The position numbers were made by a program, and so were the translations under genes. DNA of 64,000 nucleotides from JAQGMJ01 sp036498945 (GTDB lineage Bacteria > Pseudomonadota > Gammaproteobacteria > Burkholderiales > JAEUOS01): contig DASYEQ010000015.1 of NCBI GenBank assembly GCA_036498945.1, positions 1-64,000 of the forward strand, read 5' to 3'. Of this stretch, positions 1 through 8,297 are shown in pieces (the first letter of the stretch is position 1; every line of letters begins with the position of its first letter). The notes below the pieces were generated by a model, which saw nothing but the letters and a program-made list of their open reading frames with translations, made no database searches and had not been told where the DNA came from.

Positions 1-462
1 ATGCAGGTGGTCCAGCGCCCGGGTGGTGCGCGAGCTCTTGCTGCCCCAGACGGTGGCAACGGCGCCGATGCCGAAATGGGCATCGACTTCGCGCGGATGG
101 GTGGGGCCGCGGCCGGCCATGAAGGCCAGCACCTGGTCTTCCAGTTGCGGCTGGGAGCGGCGTGAGCGGATACCGACGCGGGGGTGCAGCCAGGCTTGCG
201 CCGAACGCGGCACGAAGCCGTAGTTGTGCAGCACGTCTTCCTCGGCGCCGACGCGGTGGTACCGCCGCTCCAGGTCACCGTCGCGATAACCCTTGGCGCG
301 ATGGCGCAGGATCAGGTCCTGCGCGCGCGCCGGGGCGCGGATCGGGTCGGCCTGCACGTAGCCCAGCCGCTCGATGGCCGCGGCCAGGCTCAAGGGCTTG
401 AACAGGGAGCGGCGGATGGCGGCGCTGCGCAGGTCCTGCAAAGAGGGTTCACGTTTGGGCAT
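1..462 (-). CDS. Winged-helix protein, YcaQ/HTH_42 family (C-terminus cut by window edge)
   Basis: The reading frame is open from the ATG at 462 down to base 1, so 154 N-terminal residues are visible and the C-terminus lies outside the window. The N-terminus carries the family pattern of an arginine-rich helix, then LGYVQADPI and a paired ARAQDLIL segment. The last visible part has WGSKSSRTTRALDHLH, which matches the winged-helix segment of YcaQ-type proteins. E. coli YcaQ is a DNA glycosylase that unhooks interstrand crosslinks. That activity cannot be confirmed from this fragment, because other HTH_42 proteins have no assigned function. The family assignment is good and the function tentative. 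An overlapping ATG at 479 is in another frame. Confidence 0.75.
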   Translation of the reverse strand, partial: MPKREPSLQDLRSAAIRRSLFKPLSLAAAIERLGYVQADPIRAPARAQDLILRHRAKGYRDGDLERRYHRVGAEEDVLHNYGFVPRSAQAWLHPRVGIRSRRSQPQLEDQVLAFMAGRGPTHPREVDAHFGIGAVATVWGSKSSRTTRALDHLH

Positions 463-580
463 GGAGGCGATTTTGCCATGTTGGAGTCACGCGGAGGCCA
501 CACCATGCAGGCGGTCCCGGCTGTAGCCGCCGATTCCCTTGTAAGATACGCGCCAGTTTTCAACTCCCAACGGACAAGGC

Positions 581-976
581 ATGGCCGAAAGCGAGTTCAA
601 GAGTACCGGCGGTCTGAAGCGCCTGCCCGGCGCGCTCAAATATTCCACCCAGGGTCTGCTGCTGATGATCCGCCACGAGGCGGCCTTCCGGCAGGAGCTG
701 CTGGTGGCCTGCGTGCTGGTGCCGCTGGCCTTCTGGCTGCCGCTGGGGCTGCTGGAGCGCATGCTGCTCCTGAGCTCGATCGTCACCATGCTGATCACCG
801 AGACCATCAACTCGGCGATCGAAGCGGTGGTGGATCGCGTGTCACTGGAGCGCCATCCGCTTGCCGGCCGCGCCAAGGACATGGGCTCGGCGGCGGTGTT
901 CATCTCGGTGATCTGGCTCACCATCCTCTGGCTCACCGTCGCCGGCCCGGTGCTCTGGCGCATGCTGGCGGGATAA
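581..976 (+). CDS. dgkA: Diacylglycerol kinase DgkA
   Basis: A 131-residue integral inner-membrane kinase that phosphorylates diacylglycerol to phosphatidic acid, recycling lipid headgroup by-products. E. coli DgkA has 122 residues. Three hydrophobic helices are visible at about residues 38-56, 60-78 and 104-124. The family signature INSAIEAVVDR followed by HPLAGRAKDMGSAAV is intact. Glu74 and Glu81 correspond to the two active-site glutamates of the E. coli enzyme. The ATG at 581 follows an AAGG element. The gene is followed after 45 bp by a small ORF of unknown function on the same strand. Confidence 0.95.
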   Translation: MAESEFKSTGGLKRLPGALKYSTQGLLLMIRHEAAFRQELLVACVLVPLAFWLPLGLLERMLLLSSIVTMLITETINSAIEAVVDRVSLERHPLAGRAKDMGSAAVFISVIWLTILWLTVAGPVLWRMLAG

Positions 977-1021
977 GAGGCGCCGCTGGCGTATTCTGCG
1001 GGTTTCAACAGGGAGAACGAA

Positions 1022-1279
1022 ATGAACAACGAACAACTGGCCGAACTGCTGTCCGGCATCGCCAAGGCGCAAAACGCAGTGCTGGACGCGGTGGACCGCG
1101 CCAATCCCGGCTTCAAGGCGACCCACGTCACCTCGGTGCTGAACGTCGCCGCCAACATGCGCAGTGCCGAGCCGCGCCTGGTGGACCTGCCTTCACGCAT
1201 CCTGATGCGCTACCAGGGCCGCGCCGCGGTGGATCAGGCGCAGATCGTCGCCGACCTCGACCGCCTGCTGGCGGAATAG
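1022..1279 (+). CDS. Small protein of unknown function (85 aa)
   Basis: I do not recognise this protein. It is 85 residues long, has no signal peptide or membrane segment, and is predicted to be mostly alpha-helical. It has a GFKATHV patch in the middle and an acidic helix at the C-terminus. The ATG follows a purine-rich ribosome site (ggagaacga). It ends only 6 bp before the GTG start of a PIN-domain gene, so the two are almost certainly co-transcribed. That is the gene order expected of an antitoxin and toxin pair, but the sequence shows no ribbon-helix-helix or AbrB motif that I can identify. It could equally be an unrelated housekeeping protein. Confidence 0.65.
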   Translation: MNNEQLAELLSGIAKAQNAVLDAVDRANPGFKATHVTSVLNVAANMRSAEPRLVDLPSRILMRYQGRAAVDQAQIVADLDRLLAE

Positions 1280-1285
1280 CGCCGG

Positions 1286-1744
1286 GTGACACCCGCGCGC
1301 CTGGTGCTGGACACCAACGTCTGGCTCGACTGGCTGGTGTTCGACGACCCCGCGCTGGCGCCGCTGCGCGCGGCTTACGCGCAAAAGCGCGTGTCGATTT
1401 TCATCGACGCGCCCTGCACCGAGGAATTGCGGCGCGTGCTGGCCTACTCGCTGCGCAAGAGCGTGCTGGGAGAAGCCGAACAGGAAGCGGCGATGATGCT
1501 GTGCCTGCGCGTCGCCACGCCGGTGACGGAGCCGGCGGGCGCAGGCCTGCCGCCGCTGCCGGAATGTCGCGATCCGGACGACCAGAAATTCCTGGAACTG
1601 GCGCGCGCCGCCGGCGCCCACGCGCTGTTGACCAAAGACCGCGCGCTGCTGGAGCTGGCGCGACGCAAATACCGGCCGGCGGGTTTCGCCATCCTCACGC
1701 CGCAAACCTGGGCCGCGGGGCAAGGCCCGCTGCCGCCCGGCTAG
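1286..1744 (+). CDS. PIN-domain protein, putative toxin component (COG1569-like)
   Basis: A 152-residue PIN-domain ribonuclease-like protein. The first acidic catalytic residue is Asp9 in LVLDTNVWLDW. A conserved glutamate lies in CTEELRRVL near residue 45, and the later acidic cluster is CRDPDDQKFLELA followed by LLTKDRALLEL. This arrangement fits the family annotated as toxin-antitoxin toxin component, PIN family. The start is a GTG at 1286, just 6 bp after the preceding small ORF. The stop shares a CTAG tetranucleotide with the stop of the convergent aldolase gene. RNase activity and a true antitoxin partner are not shown by the sequence. Confidence 0.85.
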   Translation: MTPARLVLDTNVWLDWLVFDDPALAPLRAAYAQKRVSIFIDAPCTEELRRVLAYSLRKSVLGEAEQEAAMMLCLRVATPVTEPAGAGLPPLPECRDPDDQKFLELARAAGAHALLTKDRALLELARRKYRPAGFAILTPQTWAAGQGPLPPG

Positions 1745-2499
1745 AGGGCGGACCAGCCCGGTTCGTCGCGGTCGAGCATGCGCTTGACCGAGGCGAAGAA
1801 CAAATCGCTCTGCTGGCGTTCGCCCGCGATCTGCGTGGCTACCGCGGCGCAGGTTTCGTCCGGCACGCGACGCAGCGGTTTGCCCGCGGCGCCCTGCACC
1901 GCCAGCACTTGGTGCATGCAGGCGCGCTCCAGGTAATACAGGTCGTCGAAGGCCCAGGCGACGTTGGCACCAGCCACGGTCACACCGTGACTTGCCATGA
2001 ACATCACCGTCTTGCCTTTCAATTGGCCGGCGATGCGCTCGCCTTCGGCATCGTCCAGCGCCAGGCCGTTGTAGACGTCGTCGTAGGCGATCTGGTTCCA
2101 GAAGCGCAGCGCGTTCTGGTTGCACCACTCCAGGCGGCCGCCGGCGATGAGCGTCAGCGCCGTGGCGTAGGGCATGTGGGTGTGCAGCACGCACTTGGCT
2201 TCGCGGTTGGCGCGGTGGATGTGGCTGTGGATGAAAAACGCGGTGGGCTCGATCTTGTGCCTGCCGTCGAGCACTTCGCCCTTGCCATTGATCAGCAGGA
2301 TGTCGGCCGCGGTGACTTCGCTCCAGTGCAGGCCCTGCGGGTTGATCAGGTAACGGTCGGGCGCGAATTCCAGGCTGTAGTGGTTGCACACGCCTTCGTT
2401 GAGCCCCAGGCGCGCGGACCAGCGCAGCGCGGCGGCGAGGTCGATGCGGCCCTGCGCCAGCGCGAGGTCGGAAGTCTGCTCTTTCAGCACCGCTGCCAT
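1741..2499 (-). CDS. Class II aldolase/adducin family protein
   Basis: A 252-residue protein of the class II (zinc) aldolase/adducin-head family, whose members include fuculose-phosphate aldolase and ribulose-phosphate epimerase. The zinc-binding HTH motif is present (His106, His108) and His171 lies in the ASHG segment. Glu84 in HKIEPTAFF is placed like the catalytic acid. The start is supported by AAGGAGAGACTC directly upstream. No sugar-phosphate operon surrounds it. Its neighbours on the same strand are yaaA and an FAD oxidoreductase, so the substrate is unknown. Members this close to the adducin type are often annotated only at family level. Confidence 0.88.
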   Translation of the reverse strand: MAAVLKEQTSDLALAQGRIDLAAALRWSARLGLNEGVCNHYSLEFAPDRYLINPQGLHWSEVTAADILLINGKGEVLDGRHKIEPTAFFIHSHIHRANREAKCVLHTHMPYATALTLIAGGRLEWCNQNALRFWNQIAYDDVYNGLALDDAEGERIAGQLKGKTVMFMASHGVTVAGANVAWAFDDLYYLERACMHQVLAVQGAAGKPLRRVPDETCAAVATQIAGERQQSDLFFASVKRMLDRDEPGWSAL

Positions 2500-2517
2500 G
2501 AGTCTCTCCTTGTCGGC

Positions 2518-3294
2518 TTATTCCGCGACCTTGCGGCGAAACACCCAGGTCTCCGCCGTCGAATCGCGGGGTTGGAAGGCATAGCCGGCATAGTCGAAAT
2601 GCTTCAGGTCTTCGACCTCGGTGATGCCCTCTTTCACAGCATAGCGCACCATCATGCCGCGCGCCTTCTTGGCGAAAAAGCTGATGATCTTGTACTTGCC
2701 GTTCTTGTAGTCCTCGAACACCGCCTGCACGATGCGCGCTTTCACCTTCTTCGCCTGCACCACGCCGAAGTATTCCTCGGAAGCGAGGTTAAGGAGCACG
2801 GGCTCGCCCTGCTCCTTCAGCAGCCCGTTGAGCGCCTTGGTGACCGTATCGCCCCAGAAGCCGTAGAGGTCGCGCGCCTTGGTGGTTTCCAGGCGCGTGC
2901 CCATCTCCAGGCGATAGGGCTGCATCAGGTCGAGTGGCTTGAGCACACCGTAGAGACCGGAGAGGATGCGCAGGTGTTCTTGCGCGTAGCCGAACTGCTG
3001 CGGCGTGAAATCGGCCGCGCCGATGCCGTCGTAGACGTCGCCGTTGAACGCCAGCACGGCCTGCTTGGCGTTGTCCGCGGTGAATGGCGGCTTCCACCCG
3101 GCGTAGCGCGCGACGTTGAGCGCGGCGAGGTTGTCCGAAATATCCATCAGCGTGGAGACTTCGGCCGGCTTCATCTTTTTCAGCCGCGTGATGAGCCGCT
3201 TCGATTGCCTGAGATAGTCCGGCTGCGTGTGGATATCGATCGCAGGCGGAGTTTCGTAGTCCAGCGACTTGGCTGGGGAGATGACCATCAGCAT
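2518..3294 (-). CDS. yaaA: Peroxide stress protein YaaA (UPF0246)
   Basis: A 258-residue cytoplasmic protein with the family start MLMVISPAKSLDYE and the later blocks FNGDVYDGI, LRILSGLYGVL and FFAKKARGMMVRY. In E. coli YaaA is induced by OxyR and limits intracellular iron and DNA damage during peroxide stress, and it has DNA-binding activity. The length equals the usual 257-258 residues. An AGGGAG ribosome site precedes the ATG. It lies 18 bp upstream of the aldolase and 9 bp downstream of an FAD oxidoreductase gene on the same strand, so the three are likely one transcript. No OxyR site was identified. Confidence 0.93.
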   Translation of the reverse strand: MLMVISPAKSLDYETPPAIDIHTQPDYLRQSKRLITRLKKMKPAEVSTLMDISDNLAALNVARYAGWKPPFTADNAKQAVLAFNGDVYDGIGAADFTPQQFGYAQEHLRILSGLYGVLKPLDLMQPYRLEMGTRLETTKARDLYGFWGDTVTKALNGLLKEQGEPVLLNLASEEYFGVVQAKKVKARIVQAVFEDYKNGKYKIISFFAKKARGMMVRYAVKEGITEVEDLKHFDYAGYAFQPRDSTAETWVFRRKVAE

Positions 3295-3303
3295 CGTCGC
3301 TCC

Positions 3304-4404
3304 CTACACCAGTCCGTTGACGTATTCGGCAATCGCCATCGAGGAGGTCAGCCCCGGCGACTCGATGCCATAGAGATTCACCAGTCCCTTCACGCCATGC
3401 ACTTCCGGCCCCTGCACCACGAAGTCCGCCGCCGGCGCGGAGGCCGGCCCGAGCTTGGGGCGGATGCCGCAATAGCCCGGCTGCAAACCGTGGTCGGGCA
3501 CGCCCGGCCAGTACTTGCGGATCTCGGCATAAAAGAGTTCGGAGCGCTTCGGATCCACGGTGTAGTCGATGTGGTCGATCCATTCGACGTCGGGGCCGAA
3601 GCGTGCCTGGCCGCCGAGGTCGATGGTCAGGTGCACGCCAAGGCCCGCGGCCTCGGGCACCGGGTAGATCAGGCGCGAAAACGGGCTCCTGCCGGCGAGC
3701 GAATAGTAGTTGCCCTTGCAGTAATAAGTCGGCGGCACGGTCTCGCGCGGCAGACCGTCGAACTTGCGCGCCAGGTCCTGCGCGAACAGGCCGGCACTGT
3801 TGATGACGATGCCGGCGGTCAGTTCCATCTCGCCCGCGCCACCGGTGGCGATCGTGATGCCGTCGTCGTGGCAGATCGCGCCGGCCAGCGGCGAGTTGAA
3901 CGCCAGCATGCCGCCCGCCGCTTCGAAATCACCCTGCAACCCGAGCATGAAGCCGTGGCTATCGACGATGCCGGTGGAAGGCGAATGCAGCGCGGCGACG
4001 CAGAACAGCGCCGGCTCCCTGGCCATCGCCTCGGCGCCGGTCATCCACTGCAAATCGTTGACGCCGTTCGCCGCCGCCTTCTGGACGATGCCCTTGAGGG
4101 TCTCTGCCTGGGCGTCAGTGGTGGCGACGATGAACTTGCCGCAATTGTTCGCGACGATGCCGCGCTCATCGCAAAAGCGGTACAGCATCTTCTTGCCTTC
4201 GACGCAAAACCGCGCCTTCAGCGACCCCTTGGGGTAATAGATGCCGGCATGGATCACCTCGCTGTTGCGCGAGCTGGTGCCGGTGCCGATGGCGTTCTCT
4301 CCCTCGATCAGGATGGTCTCCAGGCCGCGCTGCGCCATGCGCCGCGCGATTGCCAATCCCACCACCCCGGCGCCGATGACGACGCAGTCTATCCGTTCAG
4401 TCAA
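3304..4404 (-). CDS. FAD-dependent oxidoreductase, L-2-hydroxyglutarate oxidase (LhgO)-like
   Basis: A DAO-family flavoprotein of about 366 residues. The dinucleotide-binding motif VVIGAGVVGLAIAR lies near the N-terminus, followed by the SSRNSEVIHAGIYYP block typical of LhgO and related dehydrogenases. The C-terminus has GLVNLYGIESPGLTSS, also typical of this family. The likely reaction is FAD-linked oxidation of a 2-hydroxy acid such as L-2-hydroxyglutarate. The start is uncertain: no ATG is available, and TTG codons occur at 4419 and 4404. I chose 4404 because it gives the usual N-terminus MTERIDCVVIGAG. It starts the transcript that continues into yaaA and the aldolase. Confidence 0.85.
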   Translation of the reverse strand: MTERIDCVVIGAGVVGLAIARRMAQRGLETILIEGENAIGTGTSSRNSEVIHAGIYYPKGSLKARFCVEGKKMLYRFCDERGIVANNCGKFIVATTDAQAETLKGIVQKAAANGVNDLQWMTGAEAMAREPALFCVAALHSPSTGIVDSHGFMLGLQGDFEAAGGMLAFNSPLAGAICHDDGITIATGGAGEMELTAGIVINSAGLFAQDLARKFDGLPRETVPPTYYCKGNYYSLAGRSPFSRLIYPVPEAAGLGVHLTIDLGGQARFGPDVEWIDHIDYTVDPKRSELFYAEIRKYWPGVPDHGLQPGYCGIRPKLGPASAPAADFVVQGPEVHGVKGLVNLYGIESPGLTSSMAIAEYVNGLV

Positions 4405-4425
4405 TTCCCTATACCCCAAAACGAC

Positions 4426-4453
4426 GAGGGCCTGAAGCTGGCTTCAGGCCCTC
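4426..4453 (-). terminator. Hairpin terminator downstream of the amidohydrolase gene
   Basis: A perfect 12-bp stem with a 4-nt loop. On the minus strand it is followed by a short T-run (cgtcgttttgg). It lies between the stop of the amidohydrolase at 4528 and the start of the next minus-strand gene. Two weaker GC hairpins precede it, at 4495-4513 and 4456-4477. Confidence 0.6.
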
Positions 4454-4527
4454 GGCCCGCATGCTTGCGAATGCGGGAAATTTTATCACCCTGCCCCGCC
4501 GTTTCGCGGCGGGACGGGCGCAATCGG

Positions 4528-5718
4528 CTAGTACTTGATCTTCAGCAGCTTGGCCGCGGTGCCGCCGGCGATCATGTCCTGGTCGGCCCTGGACAGCTTG
4601 GGGATGCTCTTGATGGTGCCCACCGGGTCGAAGTCGCCCATGTCGTACGGATAATCGGTGCCCAGCACGACCTGCCCGGCGCCATACCAATCAACCAGGA
4701 AGCGCATCATCTGCGGGTCGAAGGCGATGGTGTCGAAGTACATTTTCTTCAGATACGAAGACGGCGCCTTCTTGATGTTGACGCGGGCATCCTTGCGCGC
4801 GCGCCAGGCGTGGTCCATGCGCGCCGGGTAGTGGGCGACGTAGCCGCCGGCGTGCGGCAGCACCACCTTCAGCTTGCTGTAGCGCTGCATCACGCCGTCG
4901 AAAATCATGTCCATCACCGCGATGGAAGTGTCGAGCGGATTGCCGATGACGTTGTTGAAGTAGTGATCCTTCAGGCGGTCGGCATGGGTAAAGCCGGTGG
5001 GATGGAGGAACAGCACCACGTCGAGCTCCTGCACCTTGCGGAAGAACTTGTCGAGGTTCAGGCTCTTGTCGGTGAGGTTCAGGCCGTTGACGTTGGTGTT
5101 GATCTCGACGCCGCGGAAGCCCAGCTTCTTGACCGTACGCTCAAGTTCCTCGCAGGCCATGTCGGCATTCTGCAGCGGCACCGAACCCATGCCGACAAAG
5201 CGCTCCGGCCACTTGCCGACGATCTCGGCCAGGCGGTCGTTGACCTTGCGCGCCAGTTCCAGGCCGTGGGAGGCCTCGGCCCAGTAGTAGTACTGGAACG
5301 GCGCCGGGCAGATGGCCTGGATGTCCACGCCCATCTTGTCCATGTCCTTCAGGCGCGTTTCAATCGACGACAGCATCTTGGCGCGGTCCGCCATCTGCTT
5401 CTTGTTGACCTCGATGGTCAGCGGATTGGCGAAGAGGGTGTGGTTGTCGTGCTGCGCCGGATTCAGGTGCGCGACCTCGCCGGCGACGTCGGTATTCAGG
5501 TAGTGGCAATGCAAGTCGACGCGCGGCACCTTGCCCTTTTTCACGCCCTTGGCGCCGGCGACCAGCTTGGCCTTGACCATCGCGGTCTTGGCCGCCGCCT
5601 TGGCGGCGGGCCTGGCGGCCGGCTTCGCGGCCTTCTTGCCGGCGGCCGCGCCCGGATGCTCGCTCTCGCCGTGACGGTGATTCGGATTGGTGCAGCCCTG
5701 CCCGCAGGTGTACATCAT
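4528..5718 (-). CDS. ACMSD-like amidohydrolase with Cys/His and Lys/Ala-rich N-terminal tail
   Basis: A 396-residue amidohydrolase of the 2-amino-3-carboxymuconate semialdehyde decarboxylase-related family (Amidohydro_2). Metal ligands are visible: His70 and His72 in DLHCH, a His in FLHPTGF, a His in VLPHAGGY and the Asp of GTDYPYD. About 66 residues precede the catalytic domain. Residues 1-21 contain Cys5, Cys9, His14, His16 and His21, which could bind a metal. Residues 28-63 are almost only Ala, Lys and Pro, like a histone H1 tail. Such a tail is not part of the usual family architecture. The domain usually decarboxylates or hydrolyses ring-cleavage products, but the substrate here is unknown. 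A terminator separates it from the upstream liv genes. Confidence 0.85.
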   Translation of the reverse strand: MMYTCGQGCTNPNHRHGESEHPGAAAGKKAAKPAARPAAKAAAKTAMVKAKLVAGAKGVKKGKVPRVDLHCHYLNTDVAGEVAHLNPAQHDNHTLFANPLTIEVNKKQMADRAKMLSSIETRLKDMDKMGVDIQAICPAPFQYYYWAEASHGLELARKVNDRLAEIVGKWPERFVGMGSVPLQNADMACEELERTVKKLGFRGVEINTNVNGLNLTDKSLNLDKFFRKVQELDVVLFLHPTGFTHADRLKDHYFNNVIGNPLDTSIAVMDMIFDGVMQRYSKLKVVLPHAGGYVAHYPARMDHAWRARKDARVNIKKAPSSYLKKMYFDTIAFDPQMMRFLVDWYGAGQVVLGTDYPYDMGDFDPVGTIKSIPKLSRADQDMIAGGTAAKLLKIKY

Positions 5719-5774
5719 GATCGTATTCCTTTTGTTGTCGCGATAGGATTATTGAGAACTACAAAAACCAATGA

Positions 5775-5810
5775 CAAAAACATGCCTCTGGCGAGGCTGT
5801 CATGTTTTTG
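5775..5810 (-). terminator. Terminator after the first liv operon
   Basis: A 10-bp AT-rich outer stem (caaaaacatg/catgtttttg) encloses a 4-bp GC inner stem. On the minus strand it is followed by a T-rich tail. It sits 16 bp after the livF stop codon and so ends the liv transcript before the amidohydrolase gene. Confidence 0.75.
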
Positions 5811-5825
5811 GAAGGTGTCGATACA

Positions 5826-6560
5826 TCAGAAAACGCCCAGGTGCTGGGTCACCAGGCCTTCGTTGGCGCGCACGCTGTCAGCGTCGCCATCGAATACCAC
5901 TTCGCCGGTGTTGAGCACCACCACATGGTCGGCCAGCCCGAGGGCCAGCTTCATGTTCTGCTCGACCAGGATGATCGAGAGCCCTTCCTCCTTCAGGCGC
6001 GCAATCGTGCGCCCGACCTCGGCGACGATCTGCGGCGCCAGGCCTTCGGAGGGTTCGTCCATCAGCAGCACGCGCGGGTTGCCCATCAGCGCGCGCCCGA
6101 TCGCCAGCATCTGCTGCTCGCCGCCGGACATCAGGCCCGCCTGCTGCTTGTGGCGCTCAGCCAGGCGCGGGAACAGTTCGAACACGCGCTCCATACTCCA
6201 CGTCTTGTTCATGTTGAAGCGCGGCTTCTGGGAAGCGACCACCAGGTTTTCCCGCACCGACAGGTTGGCGAAGATGCGCCGCCCCTGCGGTACCAGGCCC
6301 ACGCCCTTGCGCGCGATCGCTTCCGGCGTCAGGCGCGTGATGGTCTCGCCGAACAGCTTGACCTCGCCATCGCGCGCCGGCAGGAAGCCGACGATGGTGT
6401 TCATCGAGGTGGTCTTGCCGGCGCCGTTGCGCCCGAGCAGCGCCAGCACCTTGCCCTCCCGCAAGGCGAAGTCGATGCCGTGCAGCACGTGGCTGTCGCC
6501 ATACAGGGCGTTGATGCCGGAGAGGGAAAGCGCAACCGCCGGTGCCATATCACTCGCCAA
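5826..6560 (-). CDS. livF: Branched-chain-type ABC transporter ATP-binding protein LivF (set A)
   Basis: A 244-residue ABC ATPase. Walker A is GRNGAGKT, the signature is LMSGGEQQMLAIGRAL, and Walker B is VLLMDEPSEGL followed by the LivF-typical LAPQIV. It energises, with LivG, a permease for hydrophobic amino acids or related amides and acids. The start at 6560 overlaps the livG stop by 11 bp. It is the last gene of the H-M-G-F operon on the minus strand. No substrate-binding protein is encoded in this operon, so the specificity cannot be judged. Confidence 0.93.
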   Translation of the reverse strand: MASDMAPAVALSLSGINALYGDSHVLHGIDFALREGKVLALLGRNGAGKTTSMNTIVGFLPARDGEVKLFGETITRLTPEAIARKGVGLVPQGRRIFANLSVRENLVVASQKPRFNMNKTWSMERVFELFPRLAERHKQQAGLMSGGEQQMLAIGRALMGNPRVLLMDEPSEGLAPQIVAEVGRTIARLKEEGLSIILVEQNMKLALGLADHVVVLNTGEVVFDGDADSVRANEGLVTQHLGVF

Positions 6561-7296
6561 GATAGACCTCCTTGGTGCGCGGGTCTGCCACCACTTCGGC
6601 GCGCGGGCCTTCGACGATCACTTTGCCGTAATGCAGTACCGTGATCTGGTCCGCCAGTTCCAGGGCTACGTCCATGTCGTGTTCGATCATCACCACCGTG
6701 GTGTCGCGCGAAATGCCCGCCACCAGTTTGCTTACGGTTATGCGCTCCTCGCGCGACAGGCCGGCCAGCGGCTCGTCCAGCAGGAGCACCTTGGGTTTTT
6801 GCGCCATCGCCATGGCGATTTCCACGCGGCGCTTTTCGCCGTAGGAAACCTCCGCCACCGAGCGCTTGGCCAGATGCTCCAGGCCGACGGTGGCCAGCAC
6901 GCGCCGCGCTTCCTCGAACAGGTGCCCGGCGCCGCGCAAGGCCGAAAAGCTGTCCCAGCGCAGCTTCAAGAGGCCCAGCAGCGAAAGCACCAGATTGTGT
7001 TCAAGCGTGTCTTTACCGAACAGCGTGATGATCTGGTAGGTGCGCGCCACCCCGCGCTGGGTGCGCTTGTGGGTCTTGTAGCGCGACACCTCCTCGCCGA
7101 AGAGGCGGATCGAGCCCGAATCGGAAAACAGGTCACCGGCGATCTGGTTGAACAGCGTGGTCTTGCCGGCGCCGTTGGGCCCGATGATCAGGCGCCGCTC
7201 GCCCGGCATCACGGTCAGCGAGACGTCGTTGGTCGCCGGCAGGCCGCCGAAGGATTTCTTGAGGTTGCGTATTTCCAGCGCTGGAACCGAGCTCAT
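6550..7296 (-). CDS. livG: Branched-chain-type ABC transporter ATP-binding protein LivG (set A)
   Basis: A 248-residue ABC ATPase. Walker A is GPNGAGKTTLFNQI, the signature is EVSYGEKRRVEIAMAMA, and Walker B is VLLLDEPLAGLSREE. The LivG C-terminus (KEVYLGE) is present. The open frame extends upstream to 7356, but the ATG at 7296 is the likely start: it overlaps the livM stop as ATGA and follows a run of G residues (gggggg). It is paired with LivF in the same operon. Confidence 0.93.
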   Translation of the reverse strand: MSSVPALEIRNLKKSFGGLPATNDVSLTVMPGERRLIIGPNGAGKTTLFNQIAGDLFSDSGSIRLFGEEVSRYKTHKRTQRGVARTYQIITLFGKDTLEHNLVLSLLGLLKLRWDSFSALRGAGHLFEEARRVLATVGLEHLAKRSVAEVSYGEKRRVEIAMAMAQKPKVLLLDEPLAGLSREERITVSKLVAGISRDTTVVMIEHDMDVALELADQITVLHYGKVIVEGPRAEVVADPRTKEVYLGE

Positions 7297-8297
7297 GCGC
7301 CCCCCTTTCCGCCAGCCTTGGCATCCGCCGGCTGCCTGGCGACGACGCGGTTCCACAGTCGGCGCAGGCCCGGCACCAGGCCTTCAGGCATGAAGATGAC
7401 GATGAACACGAAGACGAAACCCAGCAGCATGTTCCAGCGCTCGACGTAGGCCGAGACATAGTTCTTTAACAACACGACAATCGCCGCTCCCACCACCGGG
7501 CCCGCCAGCGTGCCCGAGCCGCCGGCGATCACGCCGAGCAGGCCTTCGGCGGAGCTGGTGAGCGCCATCGAGCTGGGATGGATGTACTTGTTGTAGTAGA
7601 CGAACATCACGCCCGACACCGCCCCCCAGAAGCCGGAGTAGACGAAGGTGAGCCAGCGGATCATCCACACGTTGTGGCCCAGCGCGCTCATGCGCCGCGG
7701 CTGGTCACGCGTGCCGCGCAGCGCCGCGCCGAATGGCGAGTGGACGAAGCGGCTGATCATCATCAGCGCGATCACGGTGACGATCAGGGTGAAGAAATAG
7801 AACGCCGTCGTGCCTTCGAGGTCGATGCCGAAAGGCTGCGGCCGCGTCAGGCCGCGCAGGCCGTTGTCGCCGTCGGTCACCGCCACCCAGCGATAGGCCA
7901 GGCCCCACAGCACCTGCGACAAGGCCAGCGTCAGCATCATGAAGCCCAGGCCGGAGGCGCGCAGCGAAATCCAGCCGAAGGCGCAGGCCATCAGCGTGGT
8001 GCCGATGATGGCCACCGGCGCCGTCACCAGGTGGCCCCACCCCATCTTGAGGAACAGCCAGGCGGAGATATAGGAGGCTACCCCGAGATAGGAGGCATGG
8101 CCGAGGGAAGTCAGGCCGCCGTAACCTACCAGCATGTTGAGGCTGGCGGCGAAGATCACCGCGATCAGCACCTGGCTTACCAGGTTGACGTAGAAATCGC
8201 CGACGAGGAACGGTATGGCGATCAGCGCCGCCAGCATCACGCCATACCAGGCCATCTTGGCCGGGGTCATCACCCCTTCATTCGCGCCCCAGATCAT
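7293..8297 (-). CDS. livM: Branched-chain-type ABC transporter permease LivM (set A)
   Basis: A 334-residue inner-membrane permease with 8-10 hydrophobic segments. The family blocks LNMLVGYGGLTSLGHASYLGVASY, here split over two helices, and GAALRGTRDQPRRMSALG (the ATPase-contact loop) are both visible. The C-terminal MPEGLVPGLRRLW is typical. Its ATG overlaps the livH stop (ATGA), and its stop overlaps the livG start. It forms the transmembrane pore with LivH. Confidence 0.93.
   Translation of the reverse strand: MIWGANEGVMTPAKMAWYGVMLAALIAIPFLVGDFYVNLVSQVLIAVIFAASLNMLVGYGGLTSLGHASYLGVASYISAWLFLKMGWGHLVTAPVAIIGTTLMACAFGWISLRASGLGFMMLTLALSQVLWGLAYRWVAVTDGDNGLRGLTRPQPFGIDLEGTTAFYFFTLIVTVIALMMISRFVHSPFGAALRGTRDQPRRMSALGHNVWMIRWLTFVYSGFWGAVSGVMFVYYNKYIHPSSMALTSSAEGLLGVIAGGSGTLAGPVVGAAIVVLLKNYVSAYVERWNMLLGFVFVFIVIFMPEGLVPGLRRLWNRVVARQPADAKAGGKGGA

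Noticed and set aside
184..7449. A continuous plus-strand open frame of more than 2,400 codons
   Set aside because: It runs antisense to about eight well-supported minus-strand genes (DgkA, PIN and others on the plus strand use a different frame). Its translation is low-complexity and matches no family. It results from the codon bias of a GC-rich genome.
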